From the NCBI GenBank assembly GCA_021812025.1, contig JAKAPD010000003.1, positions 1 to 24,240 of the forward strand: a DNA stretch of 24,240 nt, read 5' to 3'. Source of the stretch: Microcaldota archaeon. GTDB lineage: Archaea; Micrarchaeota; Micrarchaeia; Micrarchaeales; Micrarchaeaceae. Made by a program: the position numbers and the translations under genes. Shown piece by piece: positions 8,446-15,798 of this stretch. The stretch's first letter is position 1; every line of letters begins with the position of its first letter. The notes below the pieces were generated by a model that saw nothing but the letters and a program-made list of their open reading frames with translations, ran no database searches and was not told the origin of the DNA.

Positions 8446-8471
8446 GTTTTCTAACGTCGAAGTCCAGGGCA

Positions 8472-8981
8472 ATGATTAAATACCTGGTGCGGAAAATCCT
8501 TTGCATGCCAGGATTGCAGTTCATAAGCCTGCAAAAGCCAGAAAGCCTTAGCGACATAGAGATGCGCCTGCCGAAAGGCGAGACGACGCCGATGGACAAA
8601 GGAATAGAGCCGTTGGTCATAGCGCTTAACTATTTTGGCTTTGGAAACGGCTTCTCCACTTACTCTTCATGCTACGGCCATTTCGATGAGAATCCGGAAG
8701 CCAGCAAAAGGCACAGGTTCCCATGGGTTCAAATAGAGGTGCGGGGAAGCCGCGGCGAAGCGGAACTCGCGAAATTCAAGAAAATGGTTGCACGCTTCAA
8801 CGACGGATCAGGTATAAAATGGGCTCTGGAGGGAAATGGCGGCGGCATGTGGCAGTTGAAGCCGTTCAAGCAGGCGCAGAGCGCAGAAGAGCTTGAAGCC
8901 ATGCAGGACAGTTCGAGGGAACTTGCGCAGATGGTTTTTGCAGAGGCTAAGAGGCAGCGCAACTCTAAGCTGGTCAGATAG
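8472..8981 (+). CDS. Uncharacterised protein with SSCYGH motif
   Basis: I do not recognise this 169-aa soluble protein. Its most distinctive stretch is GIEPLVIALNYFGFGNGFST followed by YSSCYGHF (SSCYGH at residues 65-70) and then PWVQIEVRG. A Ser-Cys followed by a His after a short helix recalls the TSSCSGR motif of TYW3/Taw3 wybutosine-synthesis methyltransferases, and also bacterial proteins with an SCEGH motif, suggesting a metal or substrate site built around Cys67 and His70. That is only a resemblance. The C-terminal half is a charged amphipathic helix region. There is no signal peptide or membrane segment. The start may instead be ATG 8505, which has a TATA-like ATTAAATAC 27 bases upstream and would give a 158-aa protein. 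Confidence 0.7.
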   Translation: MIKYLVRKILCMPGLQFISLQKPESLSDIEMRLPKGETTPMDKGIEPLVIALNYFGFGNGFSTYSSCYGHFDENPEASKRHRFPWVQIEVRGSRGEAELAKFKKMVARFNDGSGIKWALEGNGGGMWQLKPFKQAQSAEELEAMQDSSRELAQMVFAEAKRQRNSKLVR

Positions 8982-8983
8982 CC

Positions 8984-9424
8984 TCATCGCGGGGCGTAGT
9001 TTTCTACGCAGCTGTTTGCGGCACAGGAGCAGCTTGTGTTTATATCTACTATGAACAACGGGCATGGCTGCGGCTTTATCGTGGAATTGTATTCGCTCAT
9101 GTAGGCTTCCCGGTAAGCTTGGTTTATGCAGATGTGCTGTTCCGGCAGATTGTTGCTGCAGAAGGTAGTCGGCACTTTTACGCAGTCTGAAGTGGCGTTG
9201 CAAGCGAATGCGTATGCGGAGACGTTAAATCCATTGTCGAGCGCGATCTGCTGCTCGGCCGGAGCATTTATTGTCCCGGGGGCGCTGTAATTTATTATTG
9301 TGGTTGTGGCAGCGGCAACTGTTGTCGTAGCCTCTGGCCGCATGTAGATGTTGACATAAGCCAAAGCGACAAGCATCGCGGCTATCGCTATTACAACTAT
9401 AATTGCTGCCGGATTTGTTTTCAT
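8984..9424 (-). CDS. Small membrane-anchored 8-cysteine extracellular protein
   Basis: This 146-aa protein has a short basic start, one hydrophobic helix (about residues 6-27), a Thr/Ala-rich stalk (EATTTVAAATTT), and a C-terminal outer domain with eight cysteines. Eight is an even number, as expected for four disulfides. The pattern CNATSDCVKVPTTFC, then HICINQAY, QPCP, TSCSC and NSCV resembles small secreted modules with a C-x-(S/T)-DC-V-x-VP core seen in bacteria, but I cannot name a family. Several N-x-S/T sites are present. The open frame runs 16 codons further upstream into tRNA-Thr; the ATG at 9424 removes that overlap and gives a clean anchor sequence. The gene lies 21 nt after the tRNA on the same strand and may share its promoter. 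Confidence 0.75.
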   Translation of the reverse strand: MKTNPAAIIVVIAIAAMLVALAYVNIYMRPEATTTVAAATTTIINYSAPGTINAPAEQQIALDNGFNVSAYAFACNATSDCVKVPTTFCSNNLPEQHICINQAYREAYMSEYNSTIKPQPCPLFIVDINTSCSCAANSCVENYAPR

Positions 9425-9445
9425 GGATCTTACTTCTAGACTTAA

Positions 9446-9517
9446 AGCCCCAGGAGGGAATTGAACCCTCAACCTACAGTTTACGAAACTGTCGCTCTGC
9501 CATTGAGCTACTGGGGC
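9446..9517 (-). tRNA. tRNA-Thr (anticodon CGU)
   Basis: Read on the minus strand, the sequence folds as a complete cloverleaf. The acceptor stem is GCCCCAG/CTGGGGC, the D arm GCTC/GAGC with GG in its loop, the anticodon stem ACAGT/ACTGT with loop TTCGTAA (anticodon CGT), and the T arm GAGGG/CCCTC with loop TTCAATT. The CGU anticodon decodes ACG threonine codons. The discriminator is U, consistent with archaeal tRNA-Thr as I recall. CCA is not encoded (the gene continues TTTAAG) and no intron is present. Confidence 0.95.
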
Positions 9518-9549
9518 ACTTGGGCAATAAATAGATTAATCTACAAGGG

Positions 9550-9559
9550 TTTTAAATAT
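9550..9559 (-). promoter_or_regulatory. Putative TATA box for tRNA-Thr
   Basis: On the minus strand this AT-rich stretch reads AATATTTAAA. It is centred about 37 bases before the tRNA 5' end, so transcription would start about 10 nt upstream of the mature tRNA. A plus-strand candidate, ATTAATATA at 9566-9574, lies about 40 bases before the beta-helix gene ATG and would serve the opposite direction. Confidence 0.45.
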
Positions 9560-9610
9560 TGGGGTATTAATATATCTGGGATTACTGGTTTAAATTACAA
9601 GGGTATTTTA

Positions 9611-12547
9611 ATGGCTAATGGGCAAACTGGCGGTCAGCAGGGCATGAAGATAAACGTTACTCCTTCGCCGCTCACCCCTCCACCGACAGAGACGGCTCTT
9701 CCTCCCGGCGAACCGGAATCGAAGAAGAACAGGCTCTTGATCTATGCCGGGGCCGTTTTGATAGTGCTGGTGATAATAGGAATTGTGTTCCTTGCAATGA
9801 AACCCAGCAGCCCGGGCACCTCTACTACAACAATAAAGACAACAGGCGCGTATCTCAGCGCCTGCGGAAACGTGAATGCCCCAGGCACGTATGCATTATC
9901 TTCCGACATTAAGACCGGTACCACGAACAATGCCTGCCTAAATGTCACGGCAAGCGGAGTATCGATATCATGCGGCGGCAAATCCATAACAGGCTCCGGA
10001 CCTTATGTCGGTGTGCCGCCTTACAGCTATGGCATAAAAGTGTCCGGTGTCCAGAACGTGACTATAAGCGATTGCGTAATAGGCAACTTCTCGTTTGGCG
10101 TGTATACCGTCAATGTCAACGGCTTCACGTTCGACAACAACACGATGTCTTACGATTACATGGCAAATCTTTACATGTCAGCTACACAGCACAGCCAGGT
10201 AGTCCAGAACAATTTCTATCATGCGGGCGGGCCCTTGGGCTCGGTGTATATCGCGCCAGGCTCGGGCAACAACACGTTCATCAACAATACGGTGCGCTAC
10301 AACACCTATGCCGGAATAGCCGTCAACGCAACCGGCAACAGGTTCCTCGACAACAGGCTCAACGCATCGAACTATGAGTTCTCGTGCACAGGCGTCTCGG
10401 GATTCCCGACAAGCGGATCGGCAGTGAACAACGCCTGCCAGGTCAACAATGGATGCGGATTCCTTTCATGCTCGCAGACAAACATACCTGTCAATCTGTC
10501 TACGGTGCACCTTGCTACCGACTTCGCCTCGTGCGGCGTAATAGACAGGCCCGGCAACTACCATATGACAGGCGGAATTAACGCTAACAATTACATAAAT
10601 GCGCCGTTCGCGGAACTTGCCCTGTATAACAGCTCATGCGTAACGATTACGGCCGATAACGTGGACCTCAACTGCGCCAACAATACGGTGAGCAATGGCT
10701 ACATAGGCATATTTGTGCATGGAAACACCAACGTGACGCTCAGCAACTGCAGGACTAGCGACACCGGAATAGGCCTGTTGCTTAGCAGGACCATCGCCAC
10801 TGTGGAAAATGCAAAGTTTGTCAATTCGAGCGTAAGCGGGGTGGAGGTCGCAAGCTCTTACGGCGACCTTCTCAAGAACGTTAGGGCTACGAACGGCCTG
10901 TACGGCTTCTGGCTGCAGAACGCGAGCTCAGATACATTTGACTCGTACTTCGCGCTGAACAACACATTTGGAGTATATGTGAGCAACTCGCTGGGCAACA
11001 TATTCGACGGCGGCACAGCCTTGTCGAACACGAGAGTGGACGTCTTCGCGGCCAACGACTCCTCCGGAAGCAGCGCGAACCTTATGGGAACCTCTTCGTG
11101 CGGCAACACCAACGCGAAATGGGCGACGTGCTCGCATTTTATAACCAACTTTAACTACAACCCTGTGACATCGTGCACCACGATTACAAAGCCGGGCAAC
11201 TACACGCTATTGCAAGGCCTTGCATACGCCAGCTCGGGTTGCATCAACATACAATCAAATAACGTGAAATTCAACTGCCTTGCCGGAAAGACCATACAGA
11301 CGCCGAATCCTGTAGCATCGGGCCCTGCAATACAGATACAGGAAAGGAGCAACGTCACGGTCGACAACTGCGGCATTTCCGGCTTTAGGATAGGCCTGCT
11401 GGCCAGCAACTCGTCGAATATCAAGATAAGCAATATTACTGGGAGTGCGGCATGGTACGTGATGTTCCTGAACAACATAAAAGGAGCGACCATCGTCAAC
11501 AATACAGTAGGCTATGCGAGCAACGTGACCGTGTATCTCAATAATGTCAGCCGCAGCACGATAATCAACAATAATGTCTCCAACGGCGCGAACACGAATG
11601 TGGGCATATTCGTCAACAACTCGGCGAGGAACATGATAGAGAACAATTCTGGCTTCAGCAACGGCGTCGGCATGCAGTTTGCCGGGCTCTCTGCCAACAA
11701 CACAGTGCTCAACAACAACTTCTACCTGAGCTCCACTGCAGATTACAACTGCACTCCGCAGGACAGCGCAGTAAACTTCGAGTCCGGGAGAATAAACCAG
11801 GGAGCCTCGAAGCTCGGGTGCAACTGGGCCGCGATAATTGACGTGAAGCAGGGCCAGACGCTGCAGTGCGCTTCGCTCACATCTTCACTTTACTCATTAT
11901 CTGGAGATGCCGTGTACCCTTATGGCACCACCTGTTTTGTCGGTGCGACAAAGCATTCTACTATCGACTGCCAGGGCCATACCATAGTGGCGACGAACGG
12001 GGGCACTTTCGCATACTTCCAGAACACGAGCGCGCCCGTCCTTGAGAACTGCTATCTGATAGGATTCACAACGCCTGTGGTTGTACGCGGGGCAGACGCG
12101 CAGATACTGAACAACACAATATACGTGAATTCCACCGCATTGAACTCCAACTATTCGGCTATCAACGTCTACCAATCTGTCAATCCAGTGGTACAGGGCA
12201 ACAAGGTCATTACGCCATATACGGGCATAAGGCTGAACGGCATGCAGTTCGGAAGGCTTGCGAACAACAATGTCTCTACTCCCGGAATAGCCTACTGGAT
12301 CACTAACACCACAAGCACGAAAATCCTCAACAACACGAATTCCAAGGACACGGCAACCGGCATGCTGCTGGTCAATTCCACTACTAACTCATTCCAGTAC
12401 AACAACTTCCCTGGGGGCGTAGGCATAGCTTGCCTCGGCAGTTCGCAGGTCATCGGCTCGGGGAATGGTGACCTGGGCTCCAACGCTTGCTCCTATGACT
12501 CAAAGTGTGCATGGATGACGTCATCGCCCTCCTGTGCGCCGCACTGA
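9611..12547 (+). CDS. Large membrane-anchored beta-helix surface protein
   Basis: This 978-aa protein has a Pro-rich 41-residue N-terminus, one transmembrane helix (about 42-63), a Thr-rich stalk, and a long outer part rich in Asn, Ser and N-x-S/T sites. The outer part is built of right-handed parallel beta-helix turns (NosD/pectate-lyase-like, with repeated N-N-T and I-x-x-N-x-V strands). It divides into four modules starting near residues 81, 303, 516 and 745. Each opens with a Cys, mostly followed by a PG-x-Y-x-L-like turn (PGTYAL, PGNYHM, PGNYTL), and then C-(I/L/F)-x-(I/V)…V-x-(I/F/L)-x-C. Modules end in small Cys-containing loops. Such proteins bind or cleave polysaccharides or act as adhesins; catalytic residues cannot be assigned. 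The frame is open upstream into the tRNA, but ATG 9611 is the first start outside it. The gene is transcribed away from the tRNA. Confidence 0.82.
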   Translation: MANGQTGGQQGMKINVTPSPLTPPPTETALPPGEPESKKNRLLIYAGAVLIVLVIIGIVFLAMKPSSPGTSTTTIKTTGAYLSACGNVNAPGTYALSSDIKTGTTNNACLNVTASGVSISCGGKSITGSGPYVGVPPYSYGIKVSGVQNVTISDCVIGNFSFGVYTVNVNGFTFDNNTMSYDYMANLYMSATQHSQVVQNNFYHAGGPLGSVYIAPGSGNNTFINNTVRYNTYAGIAVNATGNRFLDNRLNASNYEFSCTGVSGFPTSGSAVNNACQVNNGCGFLSCSQTNIPVNLSTVHLATDFASCGVIDRPGNYHMTGGINANNYINAPFAELALYNSSCVTITADNVDLNCANNTVSNGYIGIFVHGNTNVTLSNCRTSDTGIGLLLSRTIATVENAKFVNSSVSGVEVASSYGDLLKNVRATNGLYGFWLQNASSDTFDSYFALNNTFGVYVSNSLGNIFDGGTALSNTRVDVFAANDSSGSSANLMGTSSCGNTNAKWATCSHFITNFNYNPVTSCTTITKPGNYTLLQGLAYASSGCINIQSNNVKFNCLAGKTIQTPNPVASGPAIQIQERSNVTVDNCGISGFRIGLLASNSSNIKISNITGSAAWYVMFLNNIKGATIVNNTVGYASNVTVYLNNVSRSTIINNNVSNGANTNVGIFVNNSARNMIENNSGFSNGVGMQFAGLSANNTVLNNNFYLSSTADYNCTPQDSAVNFESGRINQGASKLGCNWAAIIDVKQGQTLQCASLTSSLYSLSGDAVYPYGTTCFVGATKHSTIDCQGHTIVATNGGTFAYFQNTSAPVLENCYLIGFTTPVVVRGADAQILNNTIYVNSTALNSNYSAINVYQSVNPVVQGNKVITPYTGIRLNGMQFGRLANNNVSTPGIAYWITNTTSTKILNNTNSKDTATGMLLVNSTTNSFQYNNFPGGVGIACLGSSQVIGSGNGDLGSNACSYDSKCAWMTSSPSCAPH

Positions 12548-12558
12548 GCTTGCCAAAG

Positions 12559-12568
12559 CTTAAAAACT
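12559..12568 (+). promoter_or_regulatory. Putative TATA box for the DNA ligase gene
   Basis: GCTTAAAAAC lies 11 bases after the beta-helix gene stop and about 32 bases before the ligase ATG, which would give a very short leader carrying GTGGGTCA. A nearly identical GCTTAAAAACC occurs on the minus strand inside the 5' part of the winged-helix gene at 14720-14730. Confidence 0.4.
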
Positions 12569-12595
12569 CTTTTTACCAGATAGTTGCGTGGGTCA

Positions 12596-14374
12596 ATGCT
12601 GTTCAAGGAGCTCTCGGATTACTACGAAAAGCTGGAAGGCGTGTCGTCCAGGCTAACTATGATAGATATAATGACGGAGCTCTTCAAGAAGACAAAGCCT
12701 AACGAGATTTCGAAAGTCGTCTATATAACGCAGGGGATACTGGCTCCCGCGTTCGAGGGCGTCGAGTTTGGAATGGCTGAAAAGATGGTAGAAGAGGCCA
12801 TAGCGATCGCCACCGGCTACACGAAGGAGGAAGTTGAGGAGGAATACAAGAAAACCGGCGACATGGGCAAAGCCGCTCAGATCATGAAGGAAAAATCGAA
12901 GCTCAAGAGGATGAGCGAGAAGGAGTACACAGTAATGGAGGTATATGAGCATATGCTCAAGATAGCAAAGACCTCTGGCCCGGGCAGCAAGGACTTGAAG
13001 ATAAAGACGCTTGCGAACATGATCGCCGCTTCTACGCCGGTTGAAGCTAAATACATAGTCAAGTATCCGCTCGATGAGCTAAGGCTCGGCGTGGGCGACT
13101 CCACTGTGCTCGAAGCCCTTTCTGTTGTCGCCACCGGCAACAGGTCGATGAAGAAAGAGCTCGAGGAGGCGTACAATAGGGACCCGGACCTGGGCAGCAT
13201 AGCCGAATCGGCGATAAAGGGTGCAAATAGCATAAAAGAGCATGGCGTGGAGATTTTCAAGCCGATACGGCCGGCTTTGGCGGAAAGGCTGCCTACCGCA
13301 GAGCAGATAATGGAAAAGATGAACGGGAAAGCGGCAGTAGACCAGAAGTACGACGGGTTCAGGTGCCAGGTCCACAAGAAGGGCAATAAGGTAAAGATAT
13401 TCTCAAGAAGGCTAGAAGACACGACAGCGATGTACCCGGACCTTGTCGAAGCGGTAAAGAAGGAAGTCAAAGCCGATTCGATAATATTCGATGGCGAAGC
13501 GCTAGCTTACAACGAAGACACCAACGAGTTCCTGCCTTTCCAGCAGACCATCCAAAGGAAAAGGAAGCATGGGATAGAGGCGAAGGCAGTTTCCATGCCG
13601 CTAAAGTTGTTCGCATTTGACATAATGTACCTCAACGGGAAGAGCATAATGGACGAGCCGTACCACAAAAGAAGGAACATGCTGGAATCAATCCTCAAGA
13701 ACTCAAGAACGATAGTCCCATCCGGGCAGATAATAACGACCAGTGCAAAAGAACTCGAAAAATATTTCCAGGAGACAATAGAGGATGGACTTGAGGGGAT
13801 CATAGCCAAGGAGCTCAACTCCAAATATGTCGCGGGCGCAAGGAAATTCACGTGGATAAAGCTAAAGAGAAGCTACAGGGGAGAGCTCTCGGATACGCTC
13901 GACCTTGTAATAGTCGGGTACTTCCTTGGCAGGGGCGGAAGGAGCGAATTCCAGTTCGGCGGTCTGCTGTGCGCCACCTATAACGACAAAAGAGACATGT
14001 TTGAAACCGTATCTAGAATAGGAAGCGGATTCACAGAGGCGCAGATGATCGAGCTCAAGAAGACGCTTGACAAGATAAAAGAAAAGGGCAAGCCCGCAAG
14101 GGTGGATTCAAACGTTGTGCCGGACTTTTGGGTGTATCCGAAATACGTCGTCACGGTAAAAGCGGACGAGATAACACAGTCCCCGACGCATACGTGCGGA
14201 AAGCAGAAACAGCCGGATGGTTTGGAGGTAGGTTATGCGCTGAGGTTCCCGAGACTGGTAGGTGAGGAGGCGGTAAGAAGGGACAAGAGCGTGGAGGAGG
14301 CGACAACGACAGAAGAGGTGATAGAGATGTATAAGCAGCAGAAACGCGTCAGCATCGGGAGCACAGAATCTTAG
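12596..14374 (+). CDS. lig: ATP-dependent DNA ligase
   Basis: This 592-aa enzyme seals nicks in DNA, joining Okazaki fragments and finishing repair. It is a ligase I-type archaeal enzyme with an N-terminal DNA-binding domain (about 1-230), a nucleotidyltransferase domain and an OB-fold. The nucleotidyl lysine is K251 in DQKYDGFR. Later motifs are SRRLEDTTAMYPD, the FDGEALAY site, KLFAFDIMYLNG, DGLEGIIAKE and TWIKLKRSY, followed by the C-terminal TLDLVIVGYFLGRGGRSEF. The length matches crenarchaeal and euryarchaeal ligases (560-610 aa). The frame opens at a TTG 12 nt earlier, but the ATG at 12596 follows GTGGGTCA. The gene overlaps the convergent winged-helix gene by 4 bases. Confidence 0.96.
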   Translation: MLFKELSDYYEKLEGVSSRLTMIDIMTELFKKTKPNEISKVVYITQGILAPAFEGVEFGMAEKMVEEAIAIATGYTKEEVEEEYKKTGDMGKAAQIMKEKSKLKRMSEKEYTVMEVYEHMLKIAKTSGPGSKDLKIKTLANMIAASTPVEAKYIVKYPLDELRLGVGDSTVLEALSVVATGNRSMKKELEEAYNRDPDLGSIAESAIKGANSIKEHGVEIFKPIRPALAERLPTAEQIMEKMNGKAAVDQKYDGFRCQVHKKGNKVKIFSRRLEDTTAMYPDLVEAVKKEVKADSIIFDGEALAYNEDTNEFLPFQQTIQRKRKHGIEAKAVSMPLKLFAFDIMYLNGKSIMDEPYHKRRNMLESILKNSRTIVPSGQIITTSAKELEKYFQETIEDGLEGIIAKELNSKYVAGARKFTWIKLKRSYRGELSDTLDLVIVGYFLGRGGRSEFQFGGLLCATYNDKRDMFETVSRIGSGFTEAQMIELKKTLDKIKEKGKPARVDSNVVPDFWVYPKYVVTVKADEITQSPTHTCGKQKQPDGLEVGYALRFPRLVGEEAVRRDKSVEEATTTEEVIEMYKQQKRVSIGSTES

Positions 14375-14763
14375 GCGCTCCTTATGCTTTCGAGAAGCTT
14401 GGAGAACTTCTGGATGCCCTTCAATATCGGCTTTGTCTTTGGATTTATCTTATAACCGAGGCCGTAGCCCTTCTCGGTCCTTATATGCGTCGGTTGAATG
14501 ATATTGAGATCCATTGAAAGTTCCCTGAGCGTTATTATAAGGGTCTTCCTTGTGAACTTCTTTCCCAAAAGGGAGTATATCTCTCTCGTAGTCCTGGGCG
14601 ACTTGTGCAAAAGTAGCATCATTATAGCGTAATTTGGCCTGCTAAGCGCCTTCCTCAGGAGCCAAATCTCGTCTTTTTGCCTTTCTTTCTCAGCCATACG
14701 ATTCATATTGTAGAACAAGGTTTTTAAGCTTTTGGAATGACCTCTCTGGAAACTCACCTCCAT
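14371..14763 (-). CDS. Winged-helix DNA-binding protein
   Basis: This 130-aa protein is a small, basic winged-helix domain. Helices in AIMMLLLHKSPRTTREIYSLLGKKFTRKTLIITLRELSM are followed by a wing around PTHIRTEKGYGLGYKIN and a C-terminal helix. It resembles archaeal transcription regulators of the ArsR/MarR-like size class but I cannot place it in a family. It diverges from the degenerate secretion-ATPase gene across a mirror-image promoter, so it may regulate that gene and itself. Two starts are plausible. ATG 14763 lies about 27 bases from the palindromic TATA box and would be leaderless. ATG 14697, giving 108 aa and a start MAEKERQK, lies 27 bases after a GCTTAAAAACC box and follows TGAATCGT. 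Confidence 0.72.
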   Translation of the reverse strand: MEVSFQRGHSKSLKTLFYNMNRMAEKERQKDEIWLLRKALSRPNYAIMMLLLHKSPRTTREIYSLLGKKFTRKTLIITLRELSMDLNIIQPTHIRTEKGYGLGYKINPKTKPILKGIQKFSKLLESIRSA

Positions 14764-14786
14764 AAAATAATTGTATTAAGGGATAA

Positions 14787-14808
14787 TATTTATATCTTAA
14801 TATAAATA
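14787..14808. promoter_or_regulatory. Mirror-image divergent promoter
   Basis: TATTTATAT (14787-14795), CTTA, ATATAAATA (14800-14808) is a perfect 9-bp inverted repeat whose arms are TATA boxes facing opposite ways. The minus-strand arm lies about 27 bases from the winged-helix ATG at 14763. The plus-strand arm lies about 35 bases from the ATG at 14840. It may also serve as an operator, since a symmetric site fits a dimeric winged-helix protein. Confidence 0.55.
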
Positions 14809-14839
14809 ATATACTTTAGTAAAAGCGGAGTGGTTTACG

Positions 14840-15787
14840 ATGATGGGACTTCCAGAGTTGAAGCGGCCTGCAAGCGGTGCAGCTGGCAGAGCAACGCCCA
14901 CAAAACTTATGTTCTCGGTGAAGTGGGGCTCTCTGGATCACATCAAAGAAGTTGATGGAGAATACGGCGACGAGTTAATAAATCTTATAAAATCCGGCTC
15001 GGCCAAAACGGATTTTCTCGCATATGCCTGGCTTGCCGTGGAAACTGGACAAAATATAATAGTGGCAGGAGCCCCGCTATCAGGCAATGCCGATATGCTA
15101 ATTTCGATGAGCGCCTTCGTCCCGCCTTACCAAAGGGTCTTGGCGATAGACGAGGAGCCGAACAAGCTTGAATTGGACAAATTGCTCACAAACGCGCTCG
15201 CTCTAGGGGACGTCTCCGAGAACGCTCCAGAATTCAAGAGAAGACAGGTCGCCTGCGCCATTAAGATTCGACCCGACAGGCTCATTCTCGGAAAGCTGCA
15301 TGGAAATGAAACGAAAGAAGCCTTTTTGGCTGCGACCCTTGGCATTCCGCTCATGGCGGCTTTTGACTGCAATTCTGATGCCATAGACCTGATACAAAAA
15401 CTTGTTTCAGAACCGATATGCGTTGACCAGGGCGCAATAAGCATGCTGGACGTTTCCATTTTCGTGTCCAAAGGTATAGACGGCAAGGCGCTTTATGGCG
15501 CAAGCGAATATAGGTGGCTCGAACGTGCAGAGGTCTCTACGGATGAACTAGCCGGTTTTAACGGTCATTTTAAAGCCGTCGCGATCGCCGAATCCGGAAC
15601 CACAAGCAGGACAACTTTGAAAGAGTCAAAAGTGATTGCGAAATATGCCAGAGCCAACCATACTAGCATTTCCGGCGCCCTGAAGGAGCTCGATAGGCGG
15701 TCAGCCTTTCTAGAGGGCATCGACGATGGCCAGAACTCGGCAAAAAAAGTTAGCGAATACATATGCGGCTATTATGAGATCGATTGA
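14840..15787 (+). CDS. Degenerate FlaI/GspE-type secretion ATPase homologue
   Basis: This 315-aa protein aligns by eye with the ATPase core and C-terminus of archaeal FlaI/GspE2 and VirB11-like motor proteins. The stretch SGSAKTDFLAYAWLAVETGQ plus NIIVAG leads into a P-loop position, AFVPPYQRVLAIDEEPNKLEL follows as in the family, and RPDRLILGKLHGNETKEA matches the Walker B/Asp-box strand. The C-terminus also follows FlaI (GALKELDRRSAFLE and VSEYICGYYEID). The key residues are gone. The Walker A reads GAPLSGNA (77-84) with N83 and A84 in place of K and T/S, the conserved Glu of the VGE-(V/I)-RG site is K152, and the His box is AAFDCNSD. The usual N-terminal domain is missing (full FlaI is about 500 aa). 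It is therefore probably a non-hydrolysing paralogue. GTGGTTTACG precedes the ATG. Confidence 0.8.
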   Translation: MMGLPELKRPASGAAGRATPTKLMFSVKWGSLDHIKEVDGEYGDELINLIKSGSAKTDFLAYAWLAVETGQNIIVAGAPLSGNADMLISMSAFVPPYQRVLAIDEEPNKLELDKLLTNALALGDVSENAPEFKRRQVACAIKIRPDRLILGKLHGNETKEAFLAATLGIPLMAAFDCNSDAIDLIQKLVSEPICVDQGAISMLDVSIFVSKGIDGKALYGASEYRWLERAEVSTDELAGFNGHFKAVAIAESGTTSRTTLKESKVIAKYARANHTSISGALKELDRRSAFLEGIDDGQNSAKKVSEYICGYYEID

Positions 15788-15798
15788 TGTAAAATCCC

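Noticed and set aside
9425..9472. 16-codon upstream extension of the 8-cysteine protein
   Set aside because: It would run into the tRNA 3' half. The ATG at 9424 gives a normal anchor sequence.
9461..9610. N-terminal extension of the beta-helix protein
   Set aside because: The extension would use a TTG inside tRNA-Thr and encode sequence with no similarity to the family. ATG 9611 is sufficient.
14754..14761. GGAGGTGA on the minus strand, a perfect Shine-Dalgarno match
   Set aside because: No ATG, GTG or TTG lies at a usable distance downstream of it in the winged-helix frame. It overlaps the ATG at 14763, so it is probably coincidental coding sequence.
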